From Candidatus Bathyarchaeota archaeon (GTDB taxonomy: Archaea > Thermoproteota > Bathyarchaeia > TCS64), in assembly GCA_017883585.1 (NCBI GenBank), contig JADGNG010000003.1, forward strand, positions 1 to 41,438: a stretch of DNA of 41,438 nucleotides. Direction: 5' to 3'. This document shows, piece by piece, positions 15,460 through 23,673 of the stretch. Within the stretch, counting starts at the first letter, position 1. Each line of letters opens with the position of its first letter. The translations under genes were made by a program, and so were the position numbers. The notes under the pieces are model-generated. The model searched no databases and had not been told where the DNA came from. It saw only the letters and a list, made by a program, of their open reading frames with translations.

Positions 15460-15490
15460 ATTCCCTTTATGGAAAGGGAATATATTATAA
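15460..15490 (-). promoter_or_regulatory. TATA box with palindromic operator of the ArsR-like gene
   Basis: On the minus strand a TATA box (TTTTATAATATA, about 15479-15490) is followed at once by ATTCCCTTT-CCAT-AAAGGGAAT (15460-15481), a perfect nine-base inverted repeat with a four-base spacer. The palindrome covers the region from the TATA box to the expected transcript start, eight bases before the ATG at 15451. This is the usual place for archaeal repressors to block polymerase. Confidence 0.65.
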
Positions 15491-15611
15491 AAAAGTTAAG
15501 TCGATTGGTCATAGATTTGGGTGTAAAGTGGGAAAACCCCTTTTAAACAAAGTCTCGGTTACAGCGTAGAAGTGGCTTGAAAAGCAAACAAGCAGCGACT
15601 GATTACCTACT

Positions 15612-15620
15612 CGCGCGCGC
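15612..15620. repeat. alternating C/G tract upstream of the export operon
   Basis: CGCGCGCGC followed by AATTG lies 18 bases before the first possible ATG of the MacB-like ATPase and 160 bases from the divergent regulator start. Confidence 0.9.
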
Positions 15621-15649
15621 AATTGTGATGACGCAACATGGTGGATAAT

Positions 15650-16339
15650 ATGACATTTATCATCGAAACCGTTGACTTAGTCAAGGAGTACAAGCAAGGT
15701 AACCAACCACTCAGGGTTCTCAACAACATTAATCTACAGATCCAAAATGGCGAATTCATGGCGATAATGGGCCCATCGGGGAGCGGGAAGTCAACTCTCC
15801 TAAACATGCTAGGTGCTCTCGATCTCCCGACCTCCGGTAAGGTGTTAATCGATGGAGTAGACATCTCAACCCTAAACGACAACGGGCTCGCCGACCTCAG
15901 AAACAAGGACATCGGCTTCATTTTCCAACAATTCAACCTCATCCAGAGGCTCGATGCCCTCGGGAACGTCGAGTTACCCCTCTCGATAAGCGGCGTGCCC
16001 CAGAAAAAGAGGGAAGAACGGGCAAAGAAACTGCTGGAAATGGTTGGCCTAGGAGACAGGCTCGACCACAGGCCAAATCAGCTAAGCGGCGGCGAGCAGC
16101 AGAGGGTCGCGATAGCCAGGGCTCTCGCCAACGACCCCCCACTTTTCCTATGTGACGAGCTAACCGGTAACCTCGACTCGAAAACCGGGCAGGAGATAAT
16201 GACCCTCCTTCGCCAACTCAACCAGGAGGAGAGTAAGACCTTCGTCTTGATTACCCACGACCCGAACGTGGCGCAGGCTACAGACAGGCTGCTCATGATT
16301 AGAGATGGAGAGATCGCTGGAGAAAAAAGGTTCAAGTGA
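15650..16339 (+). CDS. ABC transporter ATP-binding protein (MacB/LolD-like)
   Basis: ATPase of an FtsX-type ABC system, 229 residues from ATG 15650. Walker A is GPSGSGKST, the Q-loop FIFQQFNL, the signature LSGGEQQRVAIARAL, Walker B LFLCDEL with T-G-N-L-D-S, and the switch His VLITHD. This set is typical for the MacB/LolD group. I prefer ATG 15650, with GGTGG five bases upstream, over an in-frame ATG at 15638. A TATA-like CTTTTAAAC at about 15540-15548 leaves a leader of roughly 80 bases. It is followed, with overlap, by a secreted COG1361 protein and then the FtsX permease, so the three make one complex at the membrane. Confidence 0.94.
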   Translation: MTFIIETVDLVKEYKQGNQPLRVLNNINLQIQNGEFMAIMGPSGSGKSTLLNMLGALDLPTSGKVLIDGVDISTLNDNGLADLRNKDIGFIFQQFNLIQRLDALGNVELPLSISGVPQKKREERAKKLLEMVGLGDRLDHRPNQLSGGEQQRVAIARALANDPPLFLCDELTGNLDSKTGQEIMTLLRQLNQEESKTFVLITHDPNVAQATDRLLMIRDGEIAGEKRFK

Positions 16340-17862
16340 TGATTATGAATGGAAAGAAGTACCTGATACCTATATTGTTCGTCTGCTTGATAGCAGGCCA
16401 GATCGGAATCACATATGCGGAGGACTACATCCCCCACCTACAGGTAACGACGACAAACACTGTCCTAGCTGCCGGATCCAAGGGAAGCATCGGCATCACT
16501 CTCTACAACAGCGGAAACTTCGATGTGACTGAAATAGAGGCGTTGTTAAGCTCAGCAACTCCTGGGGTTTCCATTCTCGGTGGATCACAGTATGTGAATA
16601 ATAAAATCGGGATAGGCGCCTCTGCCAGCTATTCGACAACGGTTATGGTTGATCAGAGCGTGGCGGTCGGCGCGTATCCCATCTCGATGGTGCTCAGCTA
16701 CCTGAGGGCTGGCCGCGGAATAGTTACTGTGACGGTCCCGCTGACTATCGTTGTGAATCAGCCCTCGCTTCCGGCAGTTAAGATCACAGCATCAGCGAGT
16801 AAGATAACACCCGGGGCGGAAAGCGTAATTACGTTGACAGTTGAAAACGTGGCTAACTCTACTTTAAGTTCGATCGACTTGACACTTTCCTCCATTAGTC
16901 CACTACTTGCCGTCACCAGCCAGGTCAATTACCACATCACTGAGTTGAAGCAAGGTGGGTCCATTTCATTCGATACTACGATTAGATCATTGGAGAACAC
17001 GCCTATTGGGGCTTACTCTATCACAGCTCAGGTATGGTACACAAACGGCTCTGGTGTCGAGACAAGGCAGACAGTAAATATCCCGTTGGAGGTCACAACA
17101 TCCAAGGTGATTAAGAGTCCCGTAATCACGATTACCAACCTGAACCCGAGCCGAGTCATCCCTGGTCAGCAGTTCAGCGTAGACCTTCAGGTATCCTGCG
17201 CTGATGCTGCCGTCTATAACGTGAAGGCTGTTCTGACTACGGATGTTACGGGTTTAATCTCCCCCTTGAATCCGACGACTGTCTCCATAGGCGATCTAAC
17301 TGTCGGCGGGAACGCCAAGTTCACCTACATCCTATTGCTAAGCGGCTCCGCTACCGCCGGTGACATCCCGCTCACGGTGAACGTGAAGTACATTGACTCC
17401 AAAGGCGTTCAAGGCGTCGCAACCGAGACCATCACTATACCTGTGGAGAACCTCGTCCAGTTCTCGCTAATGGAGGATATGGTAATCATAGCCCAAAAGG
17501 GGAGCACCCAGACCATGGAGGCCAACCTGCTACTAGTGGGCACAGGCAAGGTGGAGTTCACGAAGATACAGGTTCTACCAGATACGCATGTGAATCAGAT
17601 CGCTGGAAGCACCGAGTACCTCGGTGCGATAGACCCCGACAGCCCAGTCCCGTTCACTTTAAAGTATGCTGTGAGCAACAGCTCAACGACGGGCGACTAC
17701 AACCTGAAGCTGAGGATCACGTACCTCGACAGCAGAAACACTCAGCAGAATTCCACTCTAAGTATTCCCCTGACGGTCACAAACTCGTCACCAGTCATAC
17801 CGCCGCCTTCAAGCGATGGCGGAATATGGGGCTGGTTGCGGAGACTATTCGGGCTCCAGTAG
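16339..17862 (+). CDS. secreted COG1361-type S-layer-like adaptor protein
   Basis: A protein of about 507 residues with an N-terminal signal peptide (KKYLIPILFVCLIAGQIGITYA, about residues 5-26). Four or so Ig-like repeats of the NEW3/CARDB type follow, each with patterns such as ITLTVENVANSTL and SIGDLTVGG. The C-terminus is a Pro/Ser linker and a basic, aromatic-rich end (WGWLRRLFGLQ) without a true membrane span. The start overlaps the ATPase stop as TGATG; GTG 16336 and ATG 16345 are alternatives. It sits where bacterial operons have a MacA-type adaptor, so it may act as the outside partner of the FtsX permease. That role is inference from position. Confidence 0.8.
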   Translation: MIMNGKKYLIPILFVCLIAGQIGITYAEDYIPHLQVTTTNTVLAAGSKGSIGITLYNSGNFDVTEIEALLSSATPGVSILGGSQYVNNKIGIGASASYSTTVMVDQSVAVGAYPISMVLSYLRAGRGIVTVTVPLTIVVNQPSLPAVKITASASKITPGAESVITLTVENVANSTLSSIDLTLSSISPLLAVTSQVNYHITELKQGGSISFDTTIRSLENTPIGAYSITAQVWYTNGSGVETRQTVNIPLEVTTSKVIKSPVITITNLNPSRVIPGQQFSVDLQVSCADAAVYNVKAVLTTDVTGLISPLNPTTVSIGDLTVGGNAKFTYILLLSGSATAGDIPLTVNVKYIDSKGVQGVATETITIPVENLVQFSLMEDMVIIAQKGSTQTMEANLLLVGTGKVEFTKIQVLPDTHVNQIAGSTEYLGAIDPDSPVPFTLKYAVSNSSTTGDYNLKLRITYLDSRNTQQNSTLSIPLTVTNSSPVIPPPSSDGGIWGWLRRLFGLQ

Positions 17863-17874
17863 GCGATACGTCAA

Positions 17875-19077
17875 TTGAACCTTGGAGATATCATAGGCTC
17901 AGCCTGGAATGGCGTAAAATCCAGAAAGTTCCGTTTCGCGCTTAACCTGATCGGTATCTTAATTGGCTGTGCCGCTATAACCGGCCTGATCTCCCTGACA
18001 CAGGGACTCAGTAGTAATGTAAGTGGTCAGCTGAGTTCTCTAGGGGCATCGACGATCACAATCACATCGGGTGGGTTCGGAGGTGGCAATCCGTTCCAAG
18101 GTGGTAGTACAGCAACTCGCGTACTCGACTACAAGGTCGTCAACCAGATATCGAAGATACCAGATGTATCATATACCGTCCCAGTCGATTCGGGTGGATC
18201 CGTCTCTTATTCCATTAATGGAAAGACCTATTATCACTCCATAACTGGCTCGACCGATGATTATTTCAAGGCTAATCCCTCGATCGAGGTGGTTGCAGGA
18301 AGAGCACTGTTACGATCGGACACTGGTGTCGCCGTCATCGGGGACGAAATTGCCCAGCCACCTGACTCAACTTCCCAAATCATTAACGTTGGAGACAGGC
18401 TCAAGGTAACCGCTACGGTGAATGATGTCACAAAACAGTTGACCCTTAGAGTAGTTGGTATTTTAAAGAGGACCGGGGGAAGCTTCGGCTCAAGTGACAG
18501 CGCCATCATTATTCCTCTCACTACCTTCGATCAGTTCTTCGAGAAAAACGGGAAATACAGTTCCATCCAGGTCCTGGCTTCCTCCCCAGACAAGATCGAT
18601 GCCGTATCTCAGAAGATAAAGGACAGCATCACAAACCTCAGTGTCATAACCGCTGCAACCGCTCAAGCTCTTGTCACCAATATACTTGGAACGATTCAGG
18701 CTGTACTCGGAGGGATAGCCGCTATCAGTCTCGTTGTTGCGGGGGTCGGTATTATCAACACGATGACGATAAGCGTCCTCGAGAGAACAAAGGAGATAGG
18801 CGTAATGAAAGCCCTCGGAGCGAAGGCGAGGGACATTCTCATTCTATTCCTCTCTGAGGCGATCCTCACGGGCATAATTGGTGGAATAATCGGAGCGGCA
18901 CTCGGCTTCGCTATCAGTATTGTCGCGGGGAACATCATCGGCTTAGCTCCCTCAGTAAACTTGTCCCTCGGCCTGATTGTCGTTGGCTTTTCTGTTGTTA
19001 CCTGTGTGGTTTCAGGCATCTATCCGGCTTGGCATGCTGCTAAGCTGAGTCCCGTCGAGGCACTGAGGCATGAATAA
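17875..19077 (+). CDS. ABC transporter permease (MacB/FtsX family)
   Basis: A 400-residue FtsX-type permease starting at TTG 17875, 12 bases after the COG1361 gene. Layout: N-terminal membrane span (FRFALNLIGILIGCAAITGLISL, 20-42), a large extracellular MacB-type domain (about 45-270), then three spans (AVLGGIAAISLVVAGVGIINTM; DILILFLSEAILTGIIGGIIGAALGFAI; LSLGLIVVGFSVVTCVVSGIY) and the C-terminal motif PAWHAAKLSPVEALRHE. LERTKEIGVMKALGAK is the coupling helix that meets the ATPase. These proteins transmit force rather than carry substrate through a pore. With the ATPase and the secreted protein it likely handles lipid, peptide or cell-surface cargo. Confidence 0.93.
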   Translation: MNLGDIIGSAWNGVKSRKFRFALNLIGILIGCAAITGLISLTQGLSSNVSGQLSSLGASTITITSGGFGGGNPFQGGSTATRVLDYKVVNQISKIPDVSYTVPVDSGGSVSYSINGKTYYHSITGSTDDYFKANPSIEVVAGRALLRSDTGVAVIGDEIAQPPDSTSQIINVGDRLKVTATVNDVTKQLTLRVVGILKRTGGSFGSSDSAIIIPLTTFDQFFEKNGKYSSIQVLASSPDKIDAVSQKIKDSITNLSVITAATAQALVTNILGTIQAVLGGIAAISLVVAGVGIINTMTISVLERTKEIGVMKALGAKARDILILFLSEAILTGIIGGIIGAALGFAISIVAGNIIGLAPSVNLSLGLIVVGFSVVTCVVSGIYPAWHAAKLSPVEALRHE

Positions 19078-19161
19078 AAAAATCGAGATAAGGTCTGACT
19101 CTCATAAGGTCACGATGATACATTTTGAGAAGTTTAGAAACTTGCATTTGGAGGATATAGT

Positions 19162-20904
19162 TTGTCTAACCCAATAATCAGGATACTTGGATACCTTAAA
19201 CCCTACTGGCGCATAGTCGCATTATCAATAGTACTACTATTCGTGTCAGTGGGCTCGGATCTAGTAATTCCCACCCTTATTCAACGGATAATTGATGATG
19301 GAATAGTCTCCAAGAACATCACCGTCATAGTGACTTTAACCGCGTTGATGATCGGGGTGGCTCTCCTTGGTGCAGCTGCCACGATAGGCAATACCTTCCT
19401 TGCAATAAGGGCCGCTCAGAGCTTCGCTGCAGACGTAAGAAGCGCCGCATATCACAGGATACAGAAGTTCAGCTTCGGAAACCTCGACAGATTCCAGACT
19501 GGCCAGATCATCACACGACTCACGAGCGATGTGAACTCTGTTCAAATGATTGTGATGATGGGGCTGAGGATGTTCATCAGCGCACCGATAATGATAGTCG
19601 GCAGCATCGCGCTTATGTTCATAATCAACGCGGAGCTCGCCAGAATCGTCCTCCTCCTACTTCCTCTCACCCTGTTACTCGCTGTTGTCTTCGTCTGGAA
19701 GGCTCTTCCGATGTTTCTAGAGGTTCAGAAGAGGCTCGATAGGCTCAACACGGTACTTCAGGAAAATCTCGCAGGCGTTAGGGTCGTGAAGGCCTTCGTG
19801 AGACAGAGCCACGAATCAATGCGTTTTGAGGAAGCGAACACCAGTCTCACGAATCAAACGACTAAGGTGCTCACAATTTTCTCGGTTCTCTTCCCATCGA
19901 TGCTGATAATTATCAATCTGAGCGTGCTCAGTGTCATCTGGTTTGGTGGTCTTGAGGCTATAGGCGGGAGGTTCAGCGTAGGCGACATTCTGGCCTTTGT
20001 CAACTATCTGCTCATCGCTATCTTCCCGCTGATCTTCCTCGCAATAATGTCCAGCCAGCTATCAGCGGCTCAAGCCTCAGCTCAACGCATCTACGAGATA
20101 ATCGACTCGGATCCACAGGTTAAGGAGAAGCCAGATGCTAAGCAACTAAAAGACGTCAAGGGGAAGGTTGCCTTCGAAGATGTCTCTTTCAGCTACTCGG
20201 GCAACCTCAACGAGCCGGTGCTGCAGAACGTCAACCTCGTAGCTGAGCCAGGACAGACCATCGCCATCCTTGGTGCAACGGGCTCAGGGAAGTCAACGCT
20301 GATCGATCTCATCCCACGTTTCTATGATGTCACAAAAGGCAGAATCATGGTCGACGGCGTCGACGTGAGGGATGTGACCCTTGAGTCTCTCCGCTCAAAT
20401 ATAGGCGTGGCATTGCAAGAAGCCATACTCTTCAGCGGAACCATACGCGACAACATCAGGTATGGTAAGCCAGAGGCCACCGAGGAGGAGGTCATCTCGG
20501 CTGCAAAGGCCGCGCAGGCCCACGAGTTCATCATCGGCATGCCGAATGGTTATGATACGGATGTTGGAGAGAGGGGTGCAGGTCTCTCCGGGGGGCAAAA
20601 GCAGAGGATCAGCATCGCTAGGGCTCTGTTGGTTCAGCCCAAGATACTGATACTCGACGACAGTACGAGCTCGGTTGATGTCGAGACTGAGGCGAGGATT
20701 CAGGAGCAACTTGACAGTTTAATGAAGGGTAAAACGAGTTTCATAATTGCACAGAGGATCAGCACCGTTCTCAAGGCGGACAAGATAGTGGTACTCGACA
20801 AGGGCCGCGTCGCCGCAGAGGGCACACACAACGAGTTGATGGAGACGAGCCCAATATATCGGGAGATCTACGACTCTCAGCTCGGTGGAGGGATCAGGCT
20901 ATGA
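19162..20904 (+). CDS. heterodimeric ABC exporter, degenerate half (TM287-like)
   Basis: A 580-residue full half-transporter: six membrane spans (about 15-300), then the nucleotide-binding domain. Walker A is GATGSGKST and the signature LSGGQKQR is intact. After Walker B the catalytic Glu is Asp (ILILDDSTSS), and the switch His is Gln (FIIAQRIST). These are the changes known from the non-consensus site of heterodimers such as TM287/288 and BmrCD. Start is TTG 19162 with GGAGG seven bases upstream. It overlaps the next gene by four bases (ATGA). An 84-base gap from the FtsX gene may hold its own promoter. Cargo unknown; drugs, lipids or peptides are typical. Confidence 0.93.
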   Translation: MSNPIIRILGYLKPYWRIVALSIVLLFVSVGSDLVIPTLIQRIIDDGIVSKNITVIVTLTALMIGVALLGAAATIGNTFLAIRAAQSFAADVRSAAYHRIQKFSFGNLDRFQTGQIITRLTSDVNSVQMIVMMGLRMFISAPIMIVGSIALMFIINAELARIVLLLLPLTLLLAVVFVWKALPMFLEVQKRLDRLNTVLQENLAGVRVVKAFVRQSHESMRFEEANTSLTNQTTKVLTIFSVLFPSMLIIINLSVLSVIWFGGLEAIGGRFSVGDILAFVNYLLIAIFPLIFLAIMSSQLSAAQASAQRIYEIIDSDPQVKEKPDAKQLKDVKGKVAFEDVSFSYSGNLNEPVLQNVNLVAEPGQTIAILGATGSGKSTLIDLIPRFYDVTKGRIMVDGVDVRDVTLESLRSNIGVALQEAILFSGTIRDNIRYGKPEATEEEVISAAKAAQAHEFIIGMPNGYDTDVGERGAGLSGGQKQRISIARALLVQPKILILDDSTSSVDVETEARIQEQLDSLMKGKTSFIIAQRISTVLKADKIVVLDKGRVAAEGTHNELMETSPIYREIYDSQLGGGIRL

Positions 20905-22742
20905 GCAACCAACCTCAAGCCAATAAGCCCGCCGCAAATCAAGACCGAGGAGGCCCAGGCATGGGCTTCGCGAGAGGAGTATCCAGGGCAAAGAACCCCG
21001 GGGTAACGCTATCTCGCCTCATTCGTTACCTCCTAGCATACAGGCTCCAGCTCATACTGATAGGCACATTTGTGGTACTCGGTACCGTCGCGTCGCTGCT
21101 AGGCCCCTACTTCGTGGGCGTAGCAGTCGACCAGTACATAAGTACGGGTAACGTCCCAGGTCTCTACAACGTCGTACTTATCCTGGGATTTATCTACGCT
21201 GTGGGCTTCGTATCCAACGCTCTCCAATCCGTCTTGATGGCGAGGATATCACAGAGGGTGCTGAAGCAGCTTAGGAAGGAGCTCTTCGAGCACCTACAGA
21301 CCCTCAGCCTCAGTTTCTTCGACAAGCGCACACAGGGGGAACTGATGAGCAGGCTTACAAACGACATCGATGCGATCAACCAGGCACTCAGCCAGAGTGT
21401 CACGCAGTTGATTTCGAGTTTCCTATCCATCATCGGCATTTTAATCGTCATGTTCATACTGAACGCTTGGCTCGCGCTGGGGACCCTCCTCGTCTTCCCG
21501 TTGATGATATTTGTTACAATATTCATAGGCAGTAAAACACTAGCAGGCTTCAGGGACCTACAGAGAGACCTTGGCAGGCTCAACAGCACTATGGAGGAGA
21601 CCATCAGTGGCGAGCGGGTCGTGCTGGCATTTAGCAGACAAGATCGTGTGCTAAAGGAGTTTGACCTGGCCAACGATAACGTGCGCAAGGTCGCTACGAA
21701 GGCAAACAGCTATGCTTTCGTTATTATGCCCATTGTGAACATCATGGGCAGCTTAGCCATAGCTGTGGTCGCGGGGCTTGGCGGATGGATGGCCATCCAA
21801 GGCTTGGTTACGATAGGTGTCATAACCAGCTTCATATTCTATACGCGTAACTTCTCGCAGCCACTTCAGCAGCTCGCTAGCCTCTACAACACGATACAAT
21901 CCGCACTCGCGGGGGCGGAGCGCATCTTTGAGACGATAGATGAGAAACCCGAGATAAACGACAAACTCGATGCGAAGCCACTTGAGGAGATAAAAGGTGA
22001 TATCGTCTTCGAGGACGTTGACTTCAGCTACGATGGTAAGACACCGATCTTAAAGAACATGAGCTTCCACGCGGAACCGGGGCAGCTGATGGCGTTGGTT
22101 GGTCCAACGGGGGCGGGGAAGACTACGATGGTAAATGTTCTCAGCAGGTTCTATGACATTCAGTCGGGCTCGATTAGGATCGACGGAGTCGACATTAGGG
22201 ATGTCACACGCGATAGCCTGAGGAAGCAGCTGGGCACCGTGCTTCAGGACAACTTCCTCTTCGCAGACACCGTGATGGAGAACATCCGCTATGGTAACCT
22301 TGAGGCGACTGACGAGGATTGTATGGCCGCAGCGAGGCTTGCGAACGCGGATCAGTTCATCACACGTCTGCCAGAAGGCTATAAAACCATGCTCACCGAA
22401 CGGGGTAGTAACCTGAGCCAGGGGCAGCGCCAGCTTCTCGCCATTGCCCGGGCAATCATCGCGGACCCGAAGATATTGATCCTCGATGAGGCGACGAGTA
22501 ACGTTGACACGAGGACGGAGATCAGGATACAGGAGGCACTGTTGAAGTTGATGGAGGGTAGGACGAGCTTCGTGATCGCCCATAGACTCAGCACTATAAG
22601 GAAGGCTGATCAGGTCCTAGTGATTCGGGACGGCGAGATAGTTGAGCGTGGTACCCACGACTCGCTGCTCGAGGAGAGGGGCTTCTACTATAACCTCTAC
22701 GTTAGCCAGTTCAAGGGAACTAAGGTGGATGAGCCTGTATGA
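20901..22742 (+). CDS. heterodimeric ABC exporter, catalytic half (TM288-like)
   Basis: A 613-residue half-transporter with a Gln/Pro/Ala-rich N-terminal extension of about 35 residues, six membrane spans and a nucleotide-binding domain. Walker A is GPTGAGKTT, Walker B ILILDEATSN with the catalytic Glu, switch His FVIAHRLST. The signature is LSQGQ in place of LSGGQ, as in TM288. So each dimer has one working ATP site, built from this subunit's Walker motifs and the partner's normal signature. The start overlaps the partner's stop (ATGA), and its own stop overlaps the next small gene in the same way, showing tight co-translation. Confidence 0.94.
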   Translation: MSNQPQANKPAANQDRGGPGMGFARGVSRAKNPGVTLSRLIRYLLAYRLQLILIGTFVVLGTVASLLGPYFVGVAVDQYISTGNVPGLYNVVLILGFIYAVGFVSNALQSVLMARISQRVLKQLRKELFEHLQTLSLSFFDKRTQGELMSRLTNDIDAINQALSQSVTQLISSFLSIIGILIVMFILNAWLALGTLLVFPLMIFVTIFIGSKTLAGFRDLQRDLGRLNSTMEETISGERVVLAFSRQDRVLKEFDLANDNVRKVATKANSYAFVIMPIVNIMGSLAIAVVAGLGGWMAIQGLVTIGVITSFIFYTRNFSQPLQQLASLYNTIQSALAGAERIFETIDEKPEINDKLDAKPLEEIKGDIVFEDVDFSYDGKTPILKNMSFHAEPGQLMALVGPTGAGKTTMVNVLSRFYDIQSGSIRIDGVDIRDVTRDSLRKQLGTVLQDNFLFADTVMENIRYGNLEATDEDCMAAARLANADQFITRLPEGYKTMLTERGSNLSQGQRQLLAIARAIIADPKILILDEATSNVDTRTEIRIQEALLKLMEGRTSFVIAHRLSTIRKADQVLVIRDGEIVERGTHDSLLEERGFYYNLYVSQFKGTKVDEPV

Positions 22743-22975
22743 TCTCTACGAAAAATGGCACCGAACATGGCGCCGTAGAACGATGCGATGAAGGTCAAGT
22801 GAATGAATGGAAGGAAAATTCCGGGTTCAACATCAATGAAGAGAAAAAGGTGACGATCTCCGAATCAATTTCGATAAAGTCTACTCAACTTGAGAAAGAC
22901 AATGCCGCAAGAATATTCAATAACCTTTGTCCTGACTGCGGATTCAACGCACGCGCTTCCCCGGGGACTCAATGA
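22739..22975 (+). CDS. small CPDCG-containing protein at the operon end
   Basis: A 78-residue frame coupled to the exporter by an ATGA overlap. The first 60 residues are polar and charged without a recognisable fold. Near the end is NNLCPDCGFNARASPGTQ, a Cys-x-x-Cys-Gly knuckle typical of one half of a zinc ribbon; the second Cys pair is missing. The frame stops 17 bases before an alternating C/G tract, so the gene may have lost its C-terminus. The overlap suggests that it was once, or still is, a true member of the operon. Function unknown. Confidence 0.5.
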   Translation: MISTKNGTEHGAVERCDEGQVNEWKENSGFNINEEKKVTISESISIKSTQLEKDNAARIFNNLCPDCGFNARASPGTQ

Positions 22976-23673
22976 TCTTCGTCGCTGGGGCCCGCGCGCG
23001 CAACTGATCAGGCATGGAGTTGCTCTTAATCTCCGCGTCCTCTAGGGCCTTGCTAAACTATGAACTTAATTACAGACGCTAAACTCAGTTAAGATTAGAA
23101 AGAGAAACCAGGCCACAATAAATCTAGCTTTGATCTCAAAAAATATACAGCCCTCTTAAAGAATAAACTATCACCAGCCATATACAGGAACCTTACCTAT
23201 ACCGTATGCCCCCTGGAGGTAAGTCCCCTATAGGCAGCACTGTGTACGCGGGGACAGGAAAAACGCATGTGCATAAGTAGGTCATATTATTTTATTTTTT
23301 TTAGGTTTATTATTTTAGAATTTTATTTATTTAGATCTTTAGGCTGATTATTTATTTTTTAATTCCATTTTATAGGTTACACGAGGACGGGAACTGTCGG
23401 AGGTTTATCCCAATGGGTCAGCCCCATGTCCCACTCAGAAACGTCTCCATCGATAATGTCATTGACAAGCAGGGCTCTTACACCTAAGATACACCACAAG
23501 TAATCGAGAGAAAAAAGAGGGTGTAAAGTAGTTCATTCGAGATTTACTATCTTGTTAATTTCGTGAAAAATGAATCTATCCAAACCTTAATGAAAAAGAG
23601 GCAAAAAATAGCTGAAGTTGTCTCGCCTAGTGGGATGAACTCATATCTGAGTAGCTGACATAACTCCAATACA
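22976..23673. other. AT-rich gene-poor stretch
   Basis: About 700 bases without a convincing gene. A 23-codon minus-strand frame crosses the C/G tract at its left end. Near 23223-23255 the plus strand can form GTCCCC-(21)-GGGGAC. From 23285 to 23375 the sequence is almost pure A/T with long T-runs (TTTTATTTTTTTTAGG), which would act as a terminator for anything coming from the left. Several T-rich frames here lack homology and are taken as chance. Confidence 0.5.
22993..23001. repeat. alternating C/G tract after the export operon
   Basis: CGCGCGCGC followed by AACTG begins 17 bases after the stop codon of the last operon gene, whose zinc ribbon looks half complete. Confidence 0.9.

Noticed and set aside
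22944-23015. 23-codon minus-strand frame across the C/G tract at 22993
   Set aside because: It overlaps the operon's last gene, is very short, and has no promoter or family; noted only as possible remnant.
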